NCBI RefSeq assembly: GCF_039537875.1
Contig: NZ_BAABBI010000001.1
Location: 1 to 64,000, forward strand
DNA: 64,000 bases
Source of the DNA: Corallibacter vietnamensis
GTDB lineage: Bacteria > Bacteroidota > Bacteroidia > Flavobacteriales > Flavobacteriaceae
Direction: 5' to 3'
The notes below the pieces were generated by a model. The model saw only the letters and a program-made list of their open reading frames with translations. It ran no database searches and was not told the DNA's origin. The position numbers were made by a program, and so were the translations under genes. Within the stretch, counting starts at the first letter, position 1, and the number at the start of each line of letters is the position of its first letter. Shown here piece by piece: positions 17,677 through 26,524 of this stretch.

Positions 17677-18204
17677 ATGAAGAAAACAATATTTTTATTG
17701 AGCGTACTTTTGATGCCTTTCACTGCTTTAATGGCACAAACTATAGACACAAATGCTTCTGTGGTTACATTTAAAATTACTGGTGGAGGCTTCTTTAAAG
17801 TCAATGGTGATTTTACAGGTATGCAAGGTGATTTCAATTTTGACGAAAACGACCTTGAAAACTCAAGCTTTAATATTTGTATTGATGCAACCACTATTGA
17901 CACAAACAATGAAAAGCGTGATAACCACTTAAAGAGTGATGATTTTTTTAATGTTGAGAAATATCCTGAAATATGTTTTAAGTCTACAAATATTACCACA
18001 AAAGATAATCACTATGCTACAACAGGAGAATTAACAATGCATGGCATTACAAAAACTGTTGAAATCCCTTTTACGTTTTCTAACAACACGTTTAAGGGTA
18101 CTTTTCAAGTGCTTCGTCTTGACTATAATATAGGCGAAGACTTTGGCTCATTTAGAGTTGGCCATGAAGCTGAAGTTAGCATAAATTGCGTGGTAAAACA
18201 GTAG
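17677..18204 (+). CDS. YceI family periplasmic protein
   Basis: 175 residues with signal peptide MKKTIFLLSVLLMPFTALMA. The mature protein is a single YceI domain, recognised from IDTNASVVTFKITGGGFFKV near the start, the central NEKRDNHLKSDDFFNVEKYP motif and the TGELTMHGITKTVEIPF strand pair. YceI proteins are lipocalin-like barrels that bind isoprenoid or lipid ligands; the physiological role is uncertain and the ligand cannot be told here. The gene ends one base from the convergent gene at 18206, with no terminator visible between them. Confidence 0.93.
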   Translation: MKKTIFLLSVLLMPFTALMAQTIDTNASVVTFKITGGGFFKVNGDFTGMQGDFNFDENDLENSSFNICIDATTIDTNNEKRDNHLKSDDFFNVEKYPEICFKSTNITTKDNHYATTGELTMHGITKTVEIPFTFSNNTFKGTFQVLRLDYNIGEDFGSFRVGHEAEVSINCVVKQ

Positions 18205-18205
18205 T

Positions 18206-19120
18206 TTAGTCTCTAATAAGAGGCATGGTACTACAACGCAACAAGCCTTCTTGTTTTGCTATTTCAGAATAAGAAACTTCCTCTACGGTTATTCCTTGAC
18301 TACGAAGCCAGGTGTTTAAACGTGTAAAGTTTTTTTCAGAGATTACAACATTTTCAGAGATAGAAAAAATGTTACTATTCATATTATACATTTCTTCTTT
18401 ATCAATCTCAAAAACATTCTCTTTTCCAAAGAAATTAAATAACCACTCATACTCTTCCTCTTCAAGAAACCCATTTTTATGTAAAATGGCTTTATTTTTT
18501 CCAACAGGTTGAAAACAGCAATCTAAATGTAATGCATTCTCTCTAGGATTGGTATTTGACTTTCGAAGGTTAAAGGATTTTATCTTTTTATGAGGAAACA
18601 ACGCTTTCATTGCTTCAACTGCTTCCATATTGGTTCTTGCAATGATATAATCAGAATAATCAGCTCCTCTGTATGTTCCTATAAAAATATAGTCGTTATA
18701 CAACATGACATCACCACCTTCAATATGGCAGTGCTCTGGCAATTTTATTCGTTGCTCTTTAGGCACTTGAGACCATACATGCTCTATAGCTTCAAATTCT
18801 TGCTCTCTATCTGGTAAAATATTTGCTTCAACAAACTTATCATCTATTACAAAACCAATGTCTCTGGAGAATATTTGATTGTAGTCTTCAATGATTTTTG
18901 GTCTAAATACTGTTACATCATACTTTTCTAAAACAGCGGCAACTGCTTCCATTTCTTTTACCATATCAGCCTCAACAGGATAAGTTCCTGCTTTTATATG
19001 CTCTAATGACTTTGGGTCATAGGCTTCTTCTATAGTTGGAGTTGGACCATTGCTTTTTGCCGTTCCTAAAACAACGGCGCGTAATCTTGATGTTTCGTTT
19101 TTTACGTTTAAGTTGAGCAT
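18206..19120 (-). CDS. Amidinotransferase/DDAH-type guanidino-modifying enzyme
   Basis: 304 residues of the arginine deiminase / dimethylarginine dimethylaminohydrolase superfamily. The conserved active-site pieces are visible: FSRDIGF (Asp87, guanidino contact), HIEGGDVML (Glu134, Asp137), ALHLDCCFQ (His198, Asp200) and the C-terminal nucleophile Cys296 in LLRCSTMPL. This set supports hydrolysis or transfer at a guanidino group such as that of arginine or methylarginine, but the substrate is not resolved by sequence alone. No arginine catabolic genes are adjacent, which argues against a classic arginine deiminase operon. Just upstream lies gltA, separated by a terminator. Confidence 0.85.
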   Translation of the reverse strand: MLNLNVKNETSRLRAVVLGTAKSNGPTPTIEEAYDPKSLEHIKAGTYPVEADMVKEMEAVAAVLEKYDVTVFRPKIIEDYNQIFSRDIGFVIDDKFVEANILPDREQEFEAIEHVWSQVPKEQRIKLPEHCHIEGGDVMLYNDYIFIGTYRGADYSDYIIARTNMEAVEAMKALFPHKKIKSFNLRKSNTNPRENALHLDCCFQPVGKNKAILHKNGFLEEEEYEWLFNFFGKENVFEIDKEEMYNMNSNIFSISENVVISEKNFTRLNTWLRSQGITVEEVSYSEIAKQEGLLRCSTMPLIRD

Positions 19121-19134
19121 AATTAAATGTATAA

Positions 19135-19166
19135 AAAAAGCTTCATAGTTGCTTATGAAGCTTTTT
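19135..19166 (-). terminator. Terminator after gltA
   Basis: Perfect 13-bp stem AAAAAGCTTCATA (19135-19147) with TATGAAGCTTTTT (19154-19166), loop of six; on the minus strand it ends in a run of U. Confidence 0.85.
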
Positions 19167-19187
19167 GTTTATGTTGTTAAAAATAAA

Positions 19188-20474
19188 TTATCTTTTGCTA
19201 ATTTCAACAAAATCTCTTGTGTTCTCTCCTACATATACTTGTCTTGGACGACCTATAGGTTCTTTACGTAATCTCATTTCTCTCCATTGAGCAATCCAAC
19301 CTGGTAAACGTCCTAATGCAAACATTACTGTAAACATTTCTACAGGAATTCCCATAGCACGGTAAATTATTCCTGAATAAAAATCTACGTTTGGATATAG
19401 TTTACGTTTTACGAAGTAATCATCTTCTAGCGCTTCTCTTTCTAATCCTTTTGCTATATCAAGAATTGGATCTTCAACACCTAAATCTCCTAAAACTTCA
19501 TCAGCTGCTACTTTTATAATTTTTGCTCTAGGGTCGAAATTTTTATAAACACGGTGACCGAATCCCATTAAACGGAACGGGTCTTCTTTGTCTTTTGCTT
19601 TACCCATGTATTTTTTAGTATCTCCACCATCTTCTTTGATTGCTTCAAGCATTTCTAAAACTGCTTGGTTTGCTCCTCCATGAAGTGGACCCCAAAGCGC
19701 AGAAATACCTGCTGATAATGATGCAAATAAACCTGCATGAGAAGAACCTACAATTCTAACTGTAGATGTAGAACAGTTTTGCTCATGATCTGCGTGTAAT
19801 ATTAGTAGTTTATCTAATGCATCTACTAATATTGGGTTCATTTTGTAGTCTTCATTAGGTTGTTTAAACATCATTTTTAAGACATTTTCAACATATCCTA
19901 TAGAGCTATCTCCGTAATCTAATGGAAGTCCTTTTTTCTTACGTAATGTCCAAGCTACTAATACTGGGAATTTTCCTAATATTCTAACAATAGCATTGTA
20001 CATATCTTCTTCAGAATCTACATTTACTGAAGAAGGGTTAAATGCTGTTAATGCACTTGTTAAAGAAGATAAAACTCCCATTGGGTGAGCAGACTTTGGG
20101 AATGCATCTAATATTTTCTTTACATCGTCATCTACAACAGATTGTGCTTTTATATCACTATGGAATTTATCTAGTTGAGTTTGTGTTGGTAACTCTCCAA
20201 AAATAAGTAAATAAGCAACTTCTAAAAAACTAGCTTTTTCTGCTAATTCTTCAATAGAGTATCCTCTATATCTTAAAATTCCTTTTTCACCATCAAGAAA
20301 AGTAATAGCACTTTCGCAAGAGCCTGTATTTTTGTATCCAGGATCAATTGTTGTTACGCCTCCGGTAACACCACGAAGTGTTTTAATATCGATGGCTACC
20401 TCATTTTCTGTTCCAACTATTAACGGAAATTCATGTTTCTCTCCGTTTATCTCCAAAGTAGCTTTATCTGTCAT
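19188..20474 (-). CDS. gltA: Citrate synthase, type I
   Basis: 428 residues, the length of the hexameric Gram-negative type. Condenses oxaloacetate and acetyl-CoA at the entry of the TCA cycle. An N-terminal beta domain (about 1-50) precedes the helical core. Catalytic residues lie in the LHADHEQNCSTSTVRIVGSS and GPLHGGANQAV region, MGFGHRVYKNFDPRA (second catalytic His) and VDFYSGIIYRAMGIP (catalytic Asp). It has its own TAAATTTG promoter and a terminator, so it is transcribed separately from the neighbouring enolase gene. Confidence 0.98.
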   Translation of the reverse strand: MTDKATLEINGEKHEFPLIVGTENEVAIDIKTLRGVTGGVTTIDPGYKNTGSCESAITFLDGEKGILRYRGYSIEELAEKASFLEVAYLLIFGELPTQTQLDKFHSDIKAQSVVDDDVKKILDAFPKSAHPMGVLSSLTSALTAFNPSSVNVDSEEDMYNAIVRILGKFPVLVAWTLRKKKGLPLDYGDSSIGYVENVLKMMFKQPNEDYKMNPILVDALDKLLILHADHEQNCSTSTVRIVGSSHAGLFASLSAGISALWGPLHGGANQAVLEMLEAIKEDGGDTKKYMGKAKDKEDPFRLMGFGHRVYKNFDPRAKIIKVAADEVLGDLGVEDPILDIAKGLEREALEDDYFVKRKLYPNVDFYSGIIYRAMGIPVEMFTVMFALGRLPGWIAQWREMRLRKEPIGRPRQVYVGENTRDFVEISKR

Positions 20475-20522
20475 ATTTATTATGTAAAATTTTTAGTTTA
20501 ATTTTATCTGTATTGAACTTCA

Positions 20523-20530
20523 CAAATTTA
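20523..20530 (-). promoter_or_regulatory. Minus-7 promoter element of gltA
   Basis: Minus strand TAAATTTG, exact TAnnTTTG match, 48 bases before the gltA ATG. The upstream element at the ideal distance is TTA rather than TTG. Confidence 0.55.
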
Positions 20531-20602
20531 AGAAATATATCACGATTTATAAAGCATGTTAACAAAGGTTTTAACAATAATCATATTATTAAAATTGATA
20601 AA

Positions 20603-20644
20603 AAAAAGAAGCGATTATTAACAATTTAATAACCGCTTCTTTTT
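20603..20644 (-). terminator. Terminator after eno
   Basis: Stem of AGAAGCG-A-TTATTA with TAATAA-C-CGCTTCT, one mismatch, loop ACAATT; A-rich upstream side gives a U-tract on the minus strand. Confidence 0.75.
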
Positions 20645-20663
20645 GTATGGTAGAACTAATTTT

Positions 20664-21956
20664 CTATTTGATTTTAAAAGCTTTTTCTTGAGGGTAATAC
20701 GCTACAGTTCCTAACTCTTCTTGAATACGAAGTAATTGGTTGTATTTTGCCATACGATCACTACGTGAAGCCGATCCTGTTTTAATTTGGCCTGTATTAA
20801 GGGCTACAGCTAAATCTGCAATAGTGTTATCTTCAGTCTCACCTGAACGGTGTGACATTACTGAAGTATAACCAGCATTGTGAGCCATATTAACAGCCGC
20901 TATTGTTTCTGTTAAAGTTCCTATTTGATTTACTTTTATTAGTATAGAGTTTGCTATTCCTTTTTCTATACCACGTGATAAACGCTCTACATTTGTTACA
21001 AATAAATCGTCACCTACTAGCTGAACGTTATCTCCTATTTTTTCTGTTAGGTATTTCCAACCTTCCCAATCGTTTTCATCCATACCATCTTCTATTGAGA
21101 TAATAGGATATTTTTCTGCTAATTGAGCAAGATAATCAGCTTGTTCTTGGCTAGTTCTTACTTGACCTTTGTCTCCTTCAAATTTAGTGTAATCGTATTT
21201 ACCGTCAACATAAAACTCGGCAGACGCACAGTCTAGAGCAATCATAATATCATCACCTAATGTATAACCTGCTTTCTCTACTGCTTTTTTTATAGTATCT
21301 AGAGCATCTTCAGTTCCTCCTTCTAGGTTTGGTGCAAAACCACCTTCATCACCAACAGCTGTACTTAAACCTCTGTCATGAAGTACTTTTTTTAGGTTAT
21401 GAAAAATTTCAGTTCCCATTTGCATTGCATGCGTAAAGTTTTTTGCTTTTACAGGCATAATCATAAACTCCTGAAACGCAATTGGCGCATCGCTATGAGA
21501 ACCTCCGTTAATGATATTCATCATAGGCACAGGAAGTGTATTGGCTGACACACCGCCTACATATCTGTATAAAGGCATTCCTAATTCGTTTGCTGCTGCT
21601 TTTGCTGCTGCTAGAGACACGCCTAAAATAGCATTAGCTCCTAATTTTGATTTATTTGGCGTACCATCCAACTCAATCATAATTTGATCTATTAAGTTTT
21701 GTTCAAAAACAGAAACTCCTAATAGTTCTTGAGCTAAAATTGTATTAACATTTTCTACGGCCTTGGCTACACCTTTTCCCATATAAGTATTTCCTCCATC
21801 TCGCAACTCTACAGCTTCGTGTTCTCCTGTTGATGCTCCTGAAGGAACAGCTGCTCTTCCCATTATACCATTTTCTGTAATCACATCAACTTCTACTGTT
21901 GGATTTCCTCTTGAATCTAAAATCTGTCTTGCGTGAATGTTTGTTATAATACTCAT
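20664..21956 (-). CDS. eno: Enolase
   Basis: 430 residues, standard length. Converts 2-phosphoglycerate to phosphoenolpyruvate. Signature blocks: GNPTVEVDV near the N-terminus, GAST loop (AVPSGASTGEHEAVELRDG), metal ligands in the IALDCASAEFY, ISIEDGMDENDW and LVGDDLFVTN segments, base Lys in ILIKVNQIGTLTET, and SHRSGETEDNTIADLAVAL. Monocistronic: a promoter element with an overlapping palindrome lies upstream, a terminator downstream, and carA upstream has its own terminator. Confidence 0.99.
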   Translation of the reverse strand: MSIITNIHARQILDSRGNPTVEVDVITENGIMGRAAVPSGASTGEHEAVELRDGGNTYMGKGVAKAVENVNTILAQELLGVSVFEQNLIDQIMIELDGTPNKSKLGANAILGVSLAAAKAAANELGMPLYRYVGGVSANTLPVPMMNIINGGSHSDAPIAFQEFMIMPVKAKNFTHAMQMGTEIFHNLKKVLHDRGLSTAVGDEGGFAPNLEGGTEDALDTIKKAVEKAGYTLGDDIMIALDCASAEFYVDGKYDYTKFEGDKGQVRTSQEQADYLAQLAEKYPIISIEDGMDENDWEGWKYLTEKIGDNVQLVGDDLFVTNVERLSRGIEKGIANSILIKVNQIGTLTETIAAVNMAHNAGYTSVMSHRSGETEDNTIADLAVALNTGQIKTGSASRSDRMAKYNQLLRIQEELGTVAYYPQEKAFKIK

Positions 21957-21985
21957 TTGTTATTAAAAATTAATTGGTTTTAATT

Positions 21986-22011
21986 AGTAACAAATTTACA
22001 AAATTGTTACT
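21986..22011 (-). promoter_or_regulatory. Promoter of eno overlapped by an 8-bp palindrome
   Basis: Minus strand TAAATTTG (21991-21998) is an exact minus-7 match. It lies within AGTAACAA-N10-TTGTTACT (21986-22011), a perfect inverted repeat with 8-base arms. The overlap would let a dimeric regulator control transcription of eno; the regulator is unknown. Confidence 0.5.
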
Positions 22012-22075
22012 CTAAATAATATCTACTAATATATTATTATGATTAAATGTTACGATATTGTTTTCGTAATAAAAA

Positions 22076-22107
22076 AACCTCAAAGAAAATTAAATTTCTT
22101 TGAGGTT
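22076..22107 (-). terminator. Terminator after carA
   Basis: Perfect 13-bp stem AACCTCAAAGAAA (22076-22088) with TTTCTTTGAGGTT (22095-22107), preceded on the plus strand by a run of A that becomes the U-tract. Confidence 0.85.
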
Positions 22108-22113
22108 CTATTA

Positions 22114-23217
22114 CTATTTATCTTTTATATTATCTATAAACTGATCAAATAGATAGGATGAATCATGAGGTCCTGGACTTGCTTCTGGATGGTACTGTAC
22201 CGAGAAACAATTTTTAGATTTCATTTTAATTCCAGCTACTGTTTCATCATTAAGATGTATGTGTGTTATTTCAATATCAGGATGATTTTCTGTCTCTTCT
22301 TTATTAATAGCAAACCCATGGTTTTGTGAGGTTATTTCTCCTTTTCCTGTTATCAAGTTTTTTACAGGATGGTTAATACCTCTATGCCCATGATGCATCT
22401 TATAAGTAGAAATACCATTTGCTAAAGCAATGACTTGATGCCCTAAACAAATACCAAAAAGTGGTAAATTTCGTTTTATAATTTCTTTAGCTAGATTTTG
22501 TGCTTCTACAAGTGGTTCTGGATCTCCAGGACCATTTGATAAAAAGTACCCATCAGGATTCCATGCACTCATTTCTTCAAATGTTGCATTATAAGGGAAT
22601 ACTTTTATGTAGGCATCACGTTTAGCTAAATTACGTAGAATGTTAGTTTTTACACCTATATCTAAAGCAGCAATCTTGTAAGTCGCATTTTCGTCACCAA
22701 AATAATAAGCTTCTTTTGTAGACACTTTAGATGCTAGTTCTAATCCTTTCATGTCAGGAGCAGACTGCAATTGTTCTTTTAAGCTATCTATATCTTCTAC
22801 TTCTGTTGATATAACAGCGTTCATAGCACCATGATCTCTTATATAGCTTACTAATGCTCTGGTGTCAACATCAGATATGGCTAATACGTTATGTTTTTCA
22901 AAAAAGCTTTCTAGAGATGCATCTGCTGCAGGTCTTGAATAGTTAAAGCTGAAATTTTTACAAATTAATCCAGAAATCTTTACTGAATTAGACTCAACTT
23001 CTTCAGTTAAGGTACCATAGTTTCCTATATGAGCATTGGTTGTTACCATTAATTGACCAAAATAAGAAGGATCAGTAAATATTTCTTGATATCCTGTTGT
23101 TCCAGTGTTAAAACACACTTCACCAAAAGCAGTTCCTTTTTTTCCTATAGATTTACCGTGGAAAATTGTACCATCTGCTAGAAGTATTATGGCTTTGTCT
23201 CGTTTGTTGTATTTCAT
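22114..23217 (-). CDS. carA: Carbamoyl-phosphate synthase small (glutaminase) subunit
   Basis: 367 residues from the ATG at 23217; the open frame reaches a TTG at 23238, but that adds seven residues outside the family and lies in a promoter-like stretch (CAATTTTG). The N-terminal half is the CarA-specific domain beginning KAIILLADGTIFHG. The C-terminal half is a class I glutamine amidotransferase with nucleophile Cys257 (FGICLGHQ) and His343/Glu345 (VQYHPEASPG). It supplies ammonia to CarB for arginine and pyrimidine synthesis. carB is not in the window, so the two subunits are encoded apart. Confidence 0.97.
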   Translation of the reverse strand: MKYNKRDKAIILLADGTIFHGKSIGKKGTAFGEVCFNTGTTGYQEIFTDPSYFGQLMVTTNAHIGNYGTLTEEVESNSVKISGLICKNFSFNYSRPAADASLESFFEKHNVLAISDVDTRALVSYIRDHGAMNAVISTEVEDIDSLKEQLQSAPDMKGLELASKVSTKEAYYFGDENATYKIAALDIGVKTNILRNLAKRDAYIKVFPYNATFEEMSAWNPDGYFLSNGPGDPEPLVEAQNLAKEIIKRNLPLFGICLGHQVIALANGISTYKMHHGHRGINHPVKNLITGKGEITSQNHGFAINKEETENHPDIEITHIHLNDETVAGIKMKSKNCFSVQYHPEASPGPHDSSYLFDQFIDNIKDK

Positions 23218-23249
23218 TTCTAAAAAAGGGTTTTGCAAAATTGCATAAA

Positions 23250-23281
23250 AAAAAGGATAAACTAAAATGTTTATCCTTTTT
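23250..23281 (-). terminator. Terminator after the exported protein gene upstream of carA
   Basis: Perfect 13-bp stem AAAAAGGATAAAC (23250-23262) with GTTTATCCTTTTT (23269-23281), loop TAAAAT. Confidence 0.85.
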
Positions 23282-23329
23282 ATTACTATAATAAATATGT
23301 TTTTATAGTGTTTTTAATTTTCATCTTAC

Positions 23330-24049
23330 TTAAGACTTAAGCGAGTTATAATGGCTATAAATTTTCAAGAAATCACTTAACTCCTTAATATTTAAATCTT
23401 TTTCTTTAATGTAAGCTTTAATTTCTTTTTCTTTATCAGAGAACAAATTCGATATTACTCTTTTATTTAATTTCAGTTTATCTAACTCATTACCCTTATA
23501 GATTAATAAGTCTTCACTTAAGTAATATCTGTCGTTAGATGTTTTTTCTTGCGTTAAAGGATTGATAGCACCAGGAATTATTTTTGCTTGAAACTCCTTT
23601 ACTATACTTGTAGATTGATTTTCAGCTAGAACTAAATAGAATTTTCCATTTGAATTTACAGCATCTGATAGTCTAACCATTTTTTTATTATTAACAAGGG
23701 CATAATCTATATCCCTATTATTAAAAACAAATGTTGAATCTTTTGTAAAAGATGACACAAAAACACCTCTTTGAGCATCATAATTACCTTTAGGTACTTT
23801 ATAAGCATCTCCTTTTTTAGTGTATAGTATAACTTTGTTGCTACTACCTTCAAAAGCAAAAGGAGTACCGTCAACAACATTTCTTTTCCCTAACGGTGGT
23901 AACCAGCTTCCTCTTGAGTTTAAAGCATTCATTGTTTCTCCGTAAGAATTAGACTGTAAGCTTTGACCTACAGGCGCTTGTCCATGTTGAGCTAATAGCA
24001 TTTGACTTGTTATTAACATGCATAGGAAAGCTATAAAATTTTTAATCAT
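23330..24049 (-). CDS. Exported protein of unknown function
   Basis: 239 residues with a signal peptide (MIKNFIAFLCMLITSQMLLA, then Q), so periplasmic or secreted. No family recognised. The mature N-terminus is Gly/Ser/Gln-rich. The middle is beta-rich and contains KVILYTKKGDAYKVPKG, a pattern like a small antiparallel barrel. The last ~60 residues are Lys/Glu-rich and helical (KEIKAYIKEKDLNIKELSDF). It sits between rplQ and carA with terminators on both sides. No promoter element is obvious in the 85-base gap to rplQ, so it may depend partly on read-through from the ribosomal operon. Confidence 0.7.
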   Translation of the reverse strand: MIKNFIAFLCMLITSQMLLAQHGQAPVGQSLQSNSYGETMNALNSRGSWLPPLGKRNVVDGTPFAFEGSSNKVILYTKKGDAYKVPKGNYDAQRGVFVSSFTKDSTFVFNNRDIDYALVNNKKMVRLSDAVNSNGKFYLVLAENQSTSIVKEFQAKIIPGAINPLTQEKTSNDRYYLSEDLLIYKGNELDKLKLNKRVISNLFSDKEKEIKAYIKEKDLNIKELSDFLKIYSHYNSLKS

Positions 24050-24084
24050 AATATTATTTTTTTTAAGTATGCTAAAATTAAAAA

Positions 24085-24112
24085 AAAAGGTGAACCTTAC
24101 GGTTCACCTTTT
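24085..24112 (-). terminator. Terminator closing the ribosomal supercluster
   Basis: Perfect 12-bp stem AAAAGGTGAACC (24085-24096) with GGTTCACCTTTT (24101-24112), tetraloop TTAC, 23 bases after rplQ; on the minus strand it is followed by a U-run. Confidence 0.9.
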
Positions 24113-24134
24113 CTTAAAAAAATCTTAATTTTTA

Positions 24135-24608
24135 CTACTCTTCTTCGTTTGTAGCTTTAGTTTCTGCTGTTGGAGCAGCTGCTGGTTTAGAACCACCTCT
24201 TCTGCTTCTACGAGTAGATTTCTTTTTAGCTTTTCCGGCATTATAGATTTCGTTGTAATCAACTAGTTCTATCATTGCCATATCAGCGTTATCACCTAAA
24301 CGATTTCCTAACTTAATAATTCTAGTATATCCGCCTGGACGATCACCTACTTTAGGAGCAATATCTCTAAACAATTCGGCAACAGCTTCTTTTTGTCTTA
24401 AACGGGACATAACAATACGTCTGTTATGTGTTGTATCTTCTTTAGATTTTGTTACTAAAGGCTCTACAAATTGCTTTAAGGCTTTTGCTTTTGCTACTGT
24501 AGTGTTAATACGCTTGTGCTCTATTAAAGAACAAGCCATATTAGCTAACATTGCTTTTCTGTGAGCTGTTTTTCTACCTAAATGGTTTATTTTTTTTCCG
24601 TGTCTCAT
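24135..24608 (-). CDS. rplQ: Large ribosomal subunit protein L17
   Basis: 157 residues. The first ~125 are the L17 domain (MRHGKKINHLGRKTAHRKAM, KLGNRLGDNADMAMIELVDY). About 30 additional residues form a Lys/Arg-rich then Ala/Thr/Glu-rich tail (KKKSTRRSRRGG...), longer than the 127-residue E. coli protein; such tails are usual in Bacteroidota. Last gene of the alpha operon, 61 bases after rpoA and just before a strong terminator. Confidence 0.98.
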   Translation of the reverse strand: MRHGKKINHLGRKTAHRKAMLANMACSLIEHKRINTTVAKAKALKQFVEPLVTKSKEDTTHNRRIVMSRLRQKEAVAELFRDIAPKVGDRPGGYTRIIKLGNRLGDNADMAMIELVDYNEIYNAGKAKKKSTRRSRRGGSKPAAAPTAETKATNEEE

Positions 24609-24669
24609 GACTTTTGTTTTATCATCTTGCTACCAAACTCGTTAATTTCGAGGAGCAAAATATGATTAA

Positions 24670-25662
24670 TTAATCCTTATCTAATTTATATTTTGATAAA
24701 TCCATACCGAAATTAAGACCTTTAACGTTTACAAGCTCTTCAAGCTCTGTTAAAGATTTTTTACCGAAATTACGGAACTTCATTAGATCATTTTTGTTGA
24801 ATGATACTAAATCACCTAATGTATCTACTTCAGCAGCTTTTAAACAGTTAAGCGCACGCACAGAAAGATCCATGTCAACTAATTTAGTTTTTAATAACTG
24901 TCTCATATGTAATGATTCTTCATCATATGTTTCAGTTTGTGCTATTTCATCAGCTTCTAAAGTAATTCTCTCATCAGAGAATAACATAAAGTGGTGAATT
25001 AATGTTTTAGCAGCTTCTGTTAAAGCATCTTGAGGATTGATAGAACCGTCTGTAATGATTTCGAAAACTAATTTTTCGTAATCTGTTTTTTGTTCTACAC
25101 GGTAATTCTCAATGCTATACTTAACATTTTTAATTGGTGTATAGATTGAATCTGTAAAAATCGTTCCAATTGGTGCTGAAGCTTTTTTATTTTCTTCAGC
25201 AGGAACATAACCTCTACCTTTTTCAATAGTTAACTCCATGTTTATATTTACTTTAGGGTCTAAATTACAGATTACTAAATCTGAATTTAATACTTGAAAC
25301 CCTGAAATAAACTTTTGGAAATCACCAGCTGTTATTTGCTCTTGTCCAGAAATTGAAATAGATACTGATTCGTTATCTACATCATCAATTTGTCTTTTAA
25401 AACGTGCTTGTTTTAAGTTTAAGATTATTTCTGTAACATCTTCTACAACACCTGCGATTGTTGAAAACTCATGATCTACACCTTCTATTCTTACTGATGT
25501 AATTGCAAAACCTTCTAAAGAAGAAAGTAATACTCTACGTAAAGCGTTACCTACTGTTAAACCATAACCTGGTTCTAATGGTCTGAATTCGAATTTTCCT
25601 TCGAAGTCAGTAGAATCAATCATGATTACTTTGTCTGGTTTTTGAAAATTAAATACTGCCAT
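24670..25662 (-). CDS. rpoA: RNA polymerase alpha subunit
   Basis: 330 residues. The N-terminal dimerisation domain includes LEPGYGLTVGNALRRVLLSS; the C-terminal domain (about 255-320) contains LSVRALNCLKAAEVDTLGDLV and the FGKKSLTELEELV helix-hairpin-helix that contacts UP-elements and activators. Standard position between rpsD and rplQ. The rpsD-rpoA gap is 97 bases and shows no perfect promoter, so rpoA probably depends on the promoter before rpsD as well as on read-through. Confidence 0.99.
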   Translation of the reverse strand: MAVFNFQKPDKVIMIDSTDFEGKFEFRPLEPGYGLTVGNALRRVLLSSLEGFAITSVRIEGVDHEFSTIAGVVEDVTEIILNLKQARFKRQIDDVDNESVSISISGQEQITAGDFQKFISGFQVLNSDLVICNLDPKVNINMELTIEKGRGYVPAEENKKASAPIGTIFTDSIYTPIKNVKYSIENYRVEQKTDYEKLVFEIITDGSINPQDALTEAAKTLIHHFMLFSDERITLEADEIAQTETYDEESLHMRQLLKTKLVDMDLSVRALNCLKAAEVDTLGDLVSFNKNDLMKFRNFGKKSLTELEELVNVKGLNFGMDLSKYKLDKD

Positions 25663-25759
25663 ATTGTTTCTTCGTTTTAATTGTTACTTGGTTGCGCGGT
25701 TTATAAGTTTGAAGAAGTACGAATAAACCCTTTGGCCAAATACCAATGTTTTAAATTTA

Positions 25760-26365
25760 TTATTTAGAATATAATTCGACGATGAATTGCTCGTTGATAT
25801 TTTCTGGAATCTGGATTCTTTGTGGAACTGATACGTAAGTACCTTCTTTTGTTTCGTTATTGAAAGTGATCCACTCATAAACGTTGCTTGAGTTAGATAA
25901 TGATCTATCAATAGCTTCTAAAGATTTAGATTTTTCTCTAACACCTACAACATCACCAGCTTTTAATTGGTAAGAAGGGATATTTACAACTTCACCATTT
26001 ACGGTAATGTGTCTGTGAGATACTAATTGTCTCGCACCACTTCTTGATGGAGAAATCCCCATTCTGTATACAACATTATCTAAACGAGATTCACATAATT
26101 GAAGTAATACTTCACCTGTAATACCTTGTGCAGCTGTTGCTCTTTTAAACATGTTTCTGAATTGCTTTTCTAATATACCATAAGTATATTTTGCTTTTTG
26201 CTTTTCCATTAACTGGATAGCGTATTCAGATTTTTTTCCACGACGCTTGTTTGCTCCGTGTTGTCCTGGAGGATAGTTTCTTTTTTCAAAAGCTTTATCA
26301 TCTCCATATATAGCTTCACCAAATTTACGAGCTATTTTTGTTTTAGGACCAGTATATCTTGCCAT
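25760..26365 (-). CDS. rpsD: Small ribosomal subunit protein S4
   Basis: 201 residues. Primary 16S rRNA binding protein; the S4 RNA-binding domain is visible as SRLDNVVYRMGISPSRSGAR followed by QLVSHRHITVNGEVVNIPSY. The N-terminus (MARYTGPKTKIARKFGEAIY) lacks the four-Cys zinc knuckle, so this is the zinc-independent form. In many bacteria S4 represses its own operon. Here a perfect sigma-A promoter 102 bases upstream makes rpsD-rpoA-rplQ a potential separate unit. Confidence 0.99.
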   Translation of the reverse strand: MARYTGPKTKIARKFGEAIYGDDKAFEKRNYPPGQHGANKRRGKKSEYAIQLMEKQKAKYTYGILEKQFRNMFKRATAAQGITGEVLLQLCESRLDNVVYRMGISPSRSGARQLVSHRHITVNGEVVNIPSYQLKAGDVVGVREKSKSLEAIDRSLSNSSNVYEWITFNNETKEGTYVSVPQRIQIPENINEQFIVELYSK

Positions 26366-26467
26366 TTTAAAATTGAATTTAAGAGTGATTATGAATTAAG
26401 GTCTTAATCTTATCCTTCGATAATCGTTAATCTCTTGTTATACTTGTTGTTATTTTTTTTCAGTTTG

Positions 26468-26497
26468 CAAATTTACGTATAAAAAAATTAATATCAA
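26468..26497 (-). promoter_or_regulatory. Internal promoter for rpsD-rpoA-rplQ
   Basis: Minus strand: TTG at 26497-26495, a 19-base spacer and TAAATTTG at 26475-26468, the full Bacteroidota sigma-A promoter. The predicted leader to the rpsD ATG is about 95 bases. The TTG lies in one arm of a 14-bp inverted repeat. Confidence 0.75.
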
Positions 26498-26524
26498 CTG
26501 TAAAAAACAATTGATATTAATTTT
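26484..26524 (-). terminator. AT-rich hairpin after rpsK
   Basis: Perfect 14-bp inverted repeat AAAATTAATATCAA (26484-26497) with TTGATATTAATTTT (26511-26524), loop of 13, followed on the minus strand by U. It lies 13 bases after the rpsK stop. Weak (AT-only core), so it may be a leaky terminator that sets the balance between upstream and downstream ribosomal genes. Confidence 0.55.

Noticed and set aside
20556..20563. ATGTTAAC upstream of gltA as a copy of the locus motif
   Set aside because: Lacks the CYTT continuation, and is in the eno-gltA gap with a conventional promoter.
23218..23238. TTG start for carA
   Set aside because: Non-homologous seven-residue leader; lies in a promoter-like CAATTTTG.
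25684..25911. 75-codon minus-strand ORF overlapping the rpsD end
   Set aside because: Different frame from rpsD across most of its length, no family similarity, internal to a real gene.
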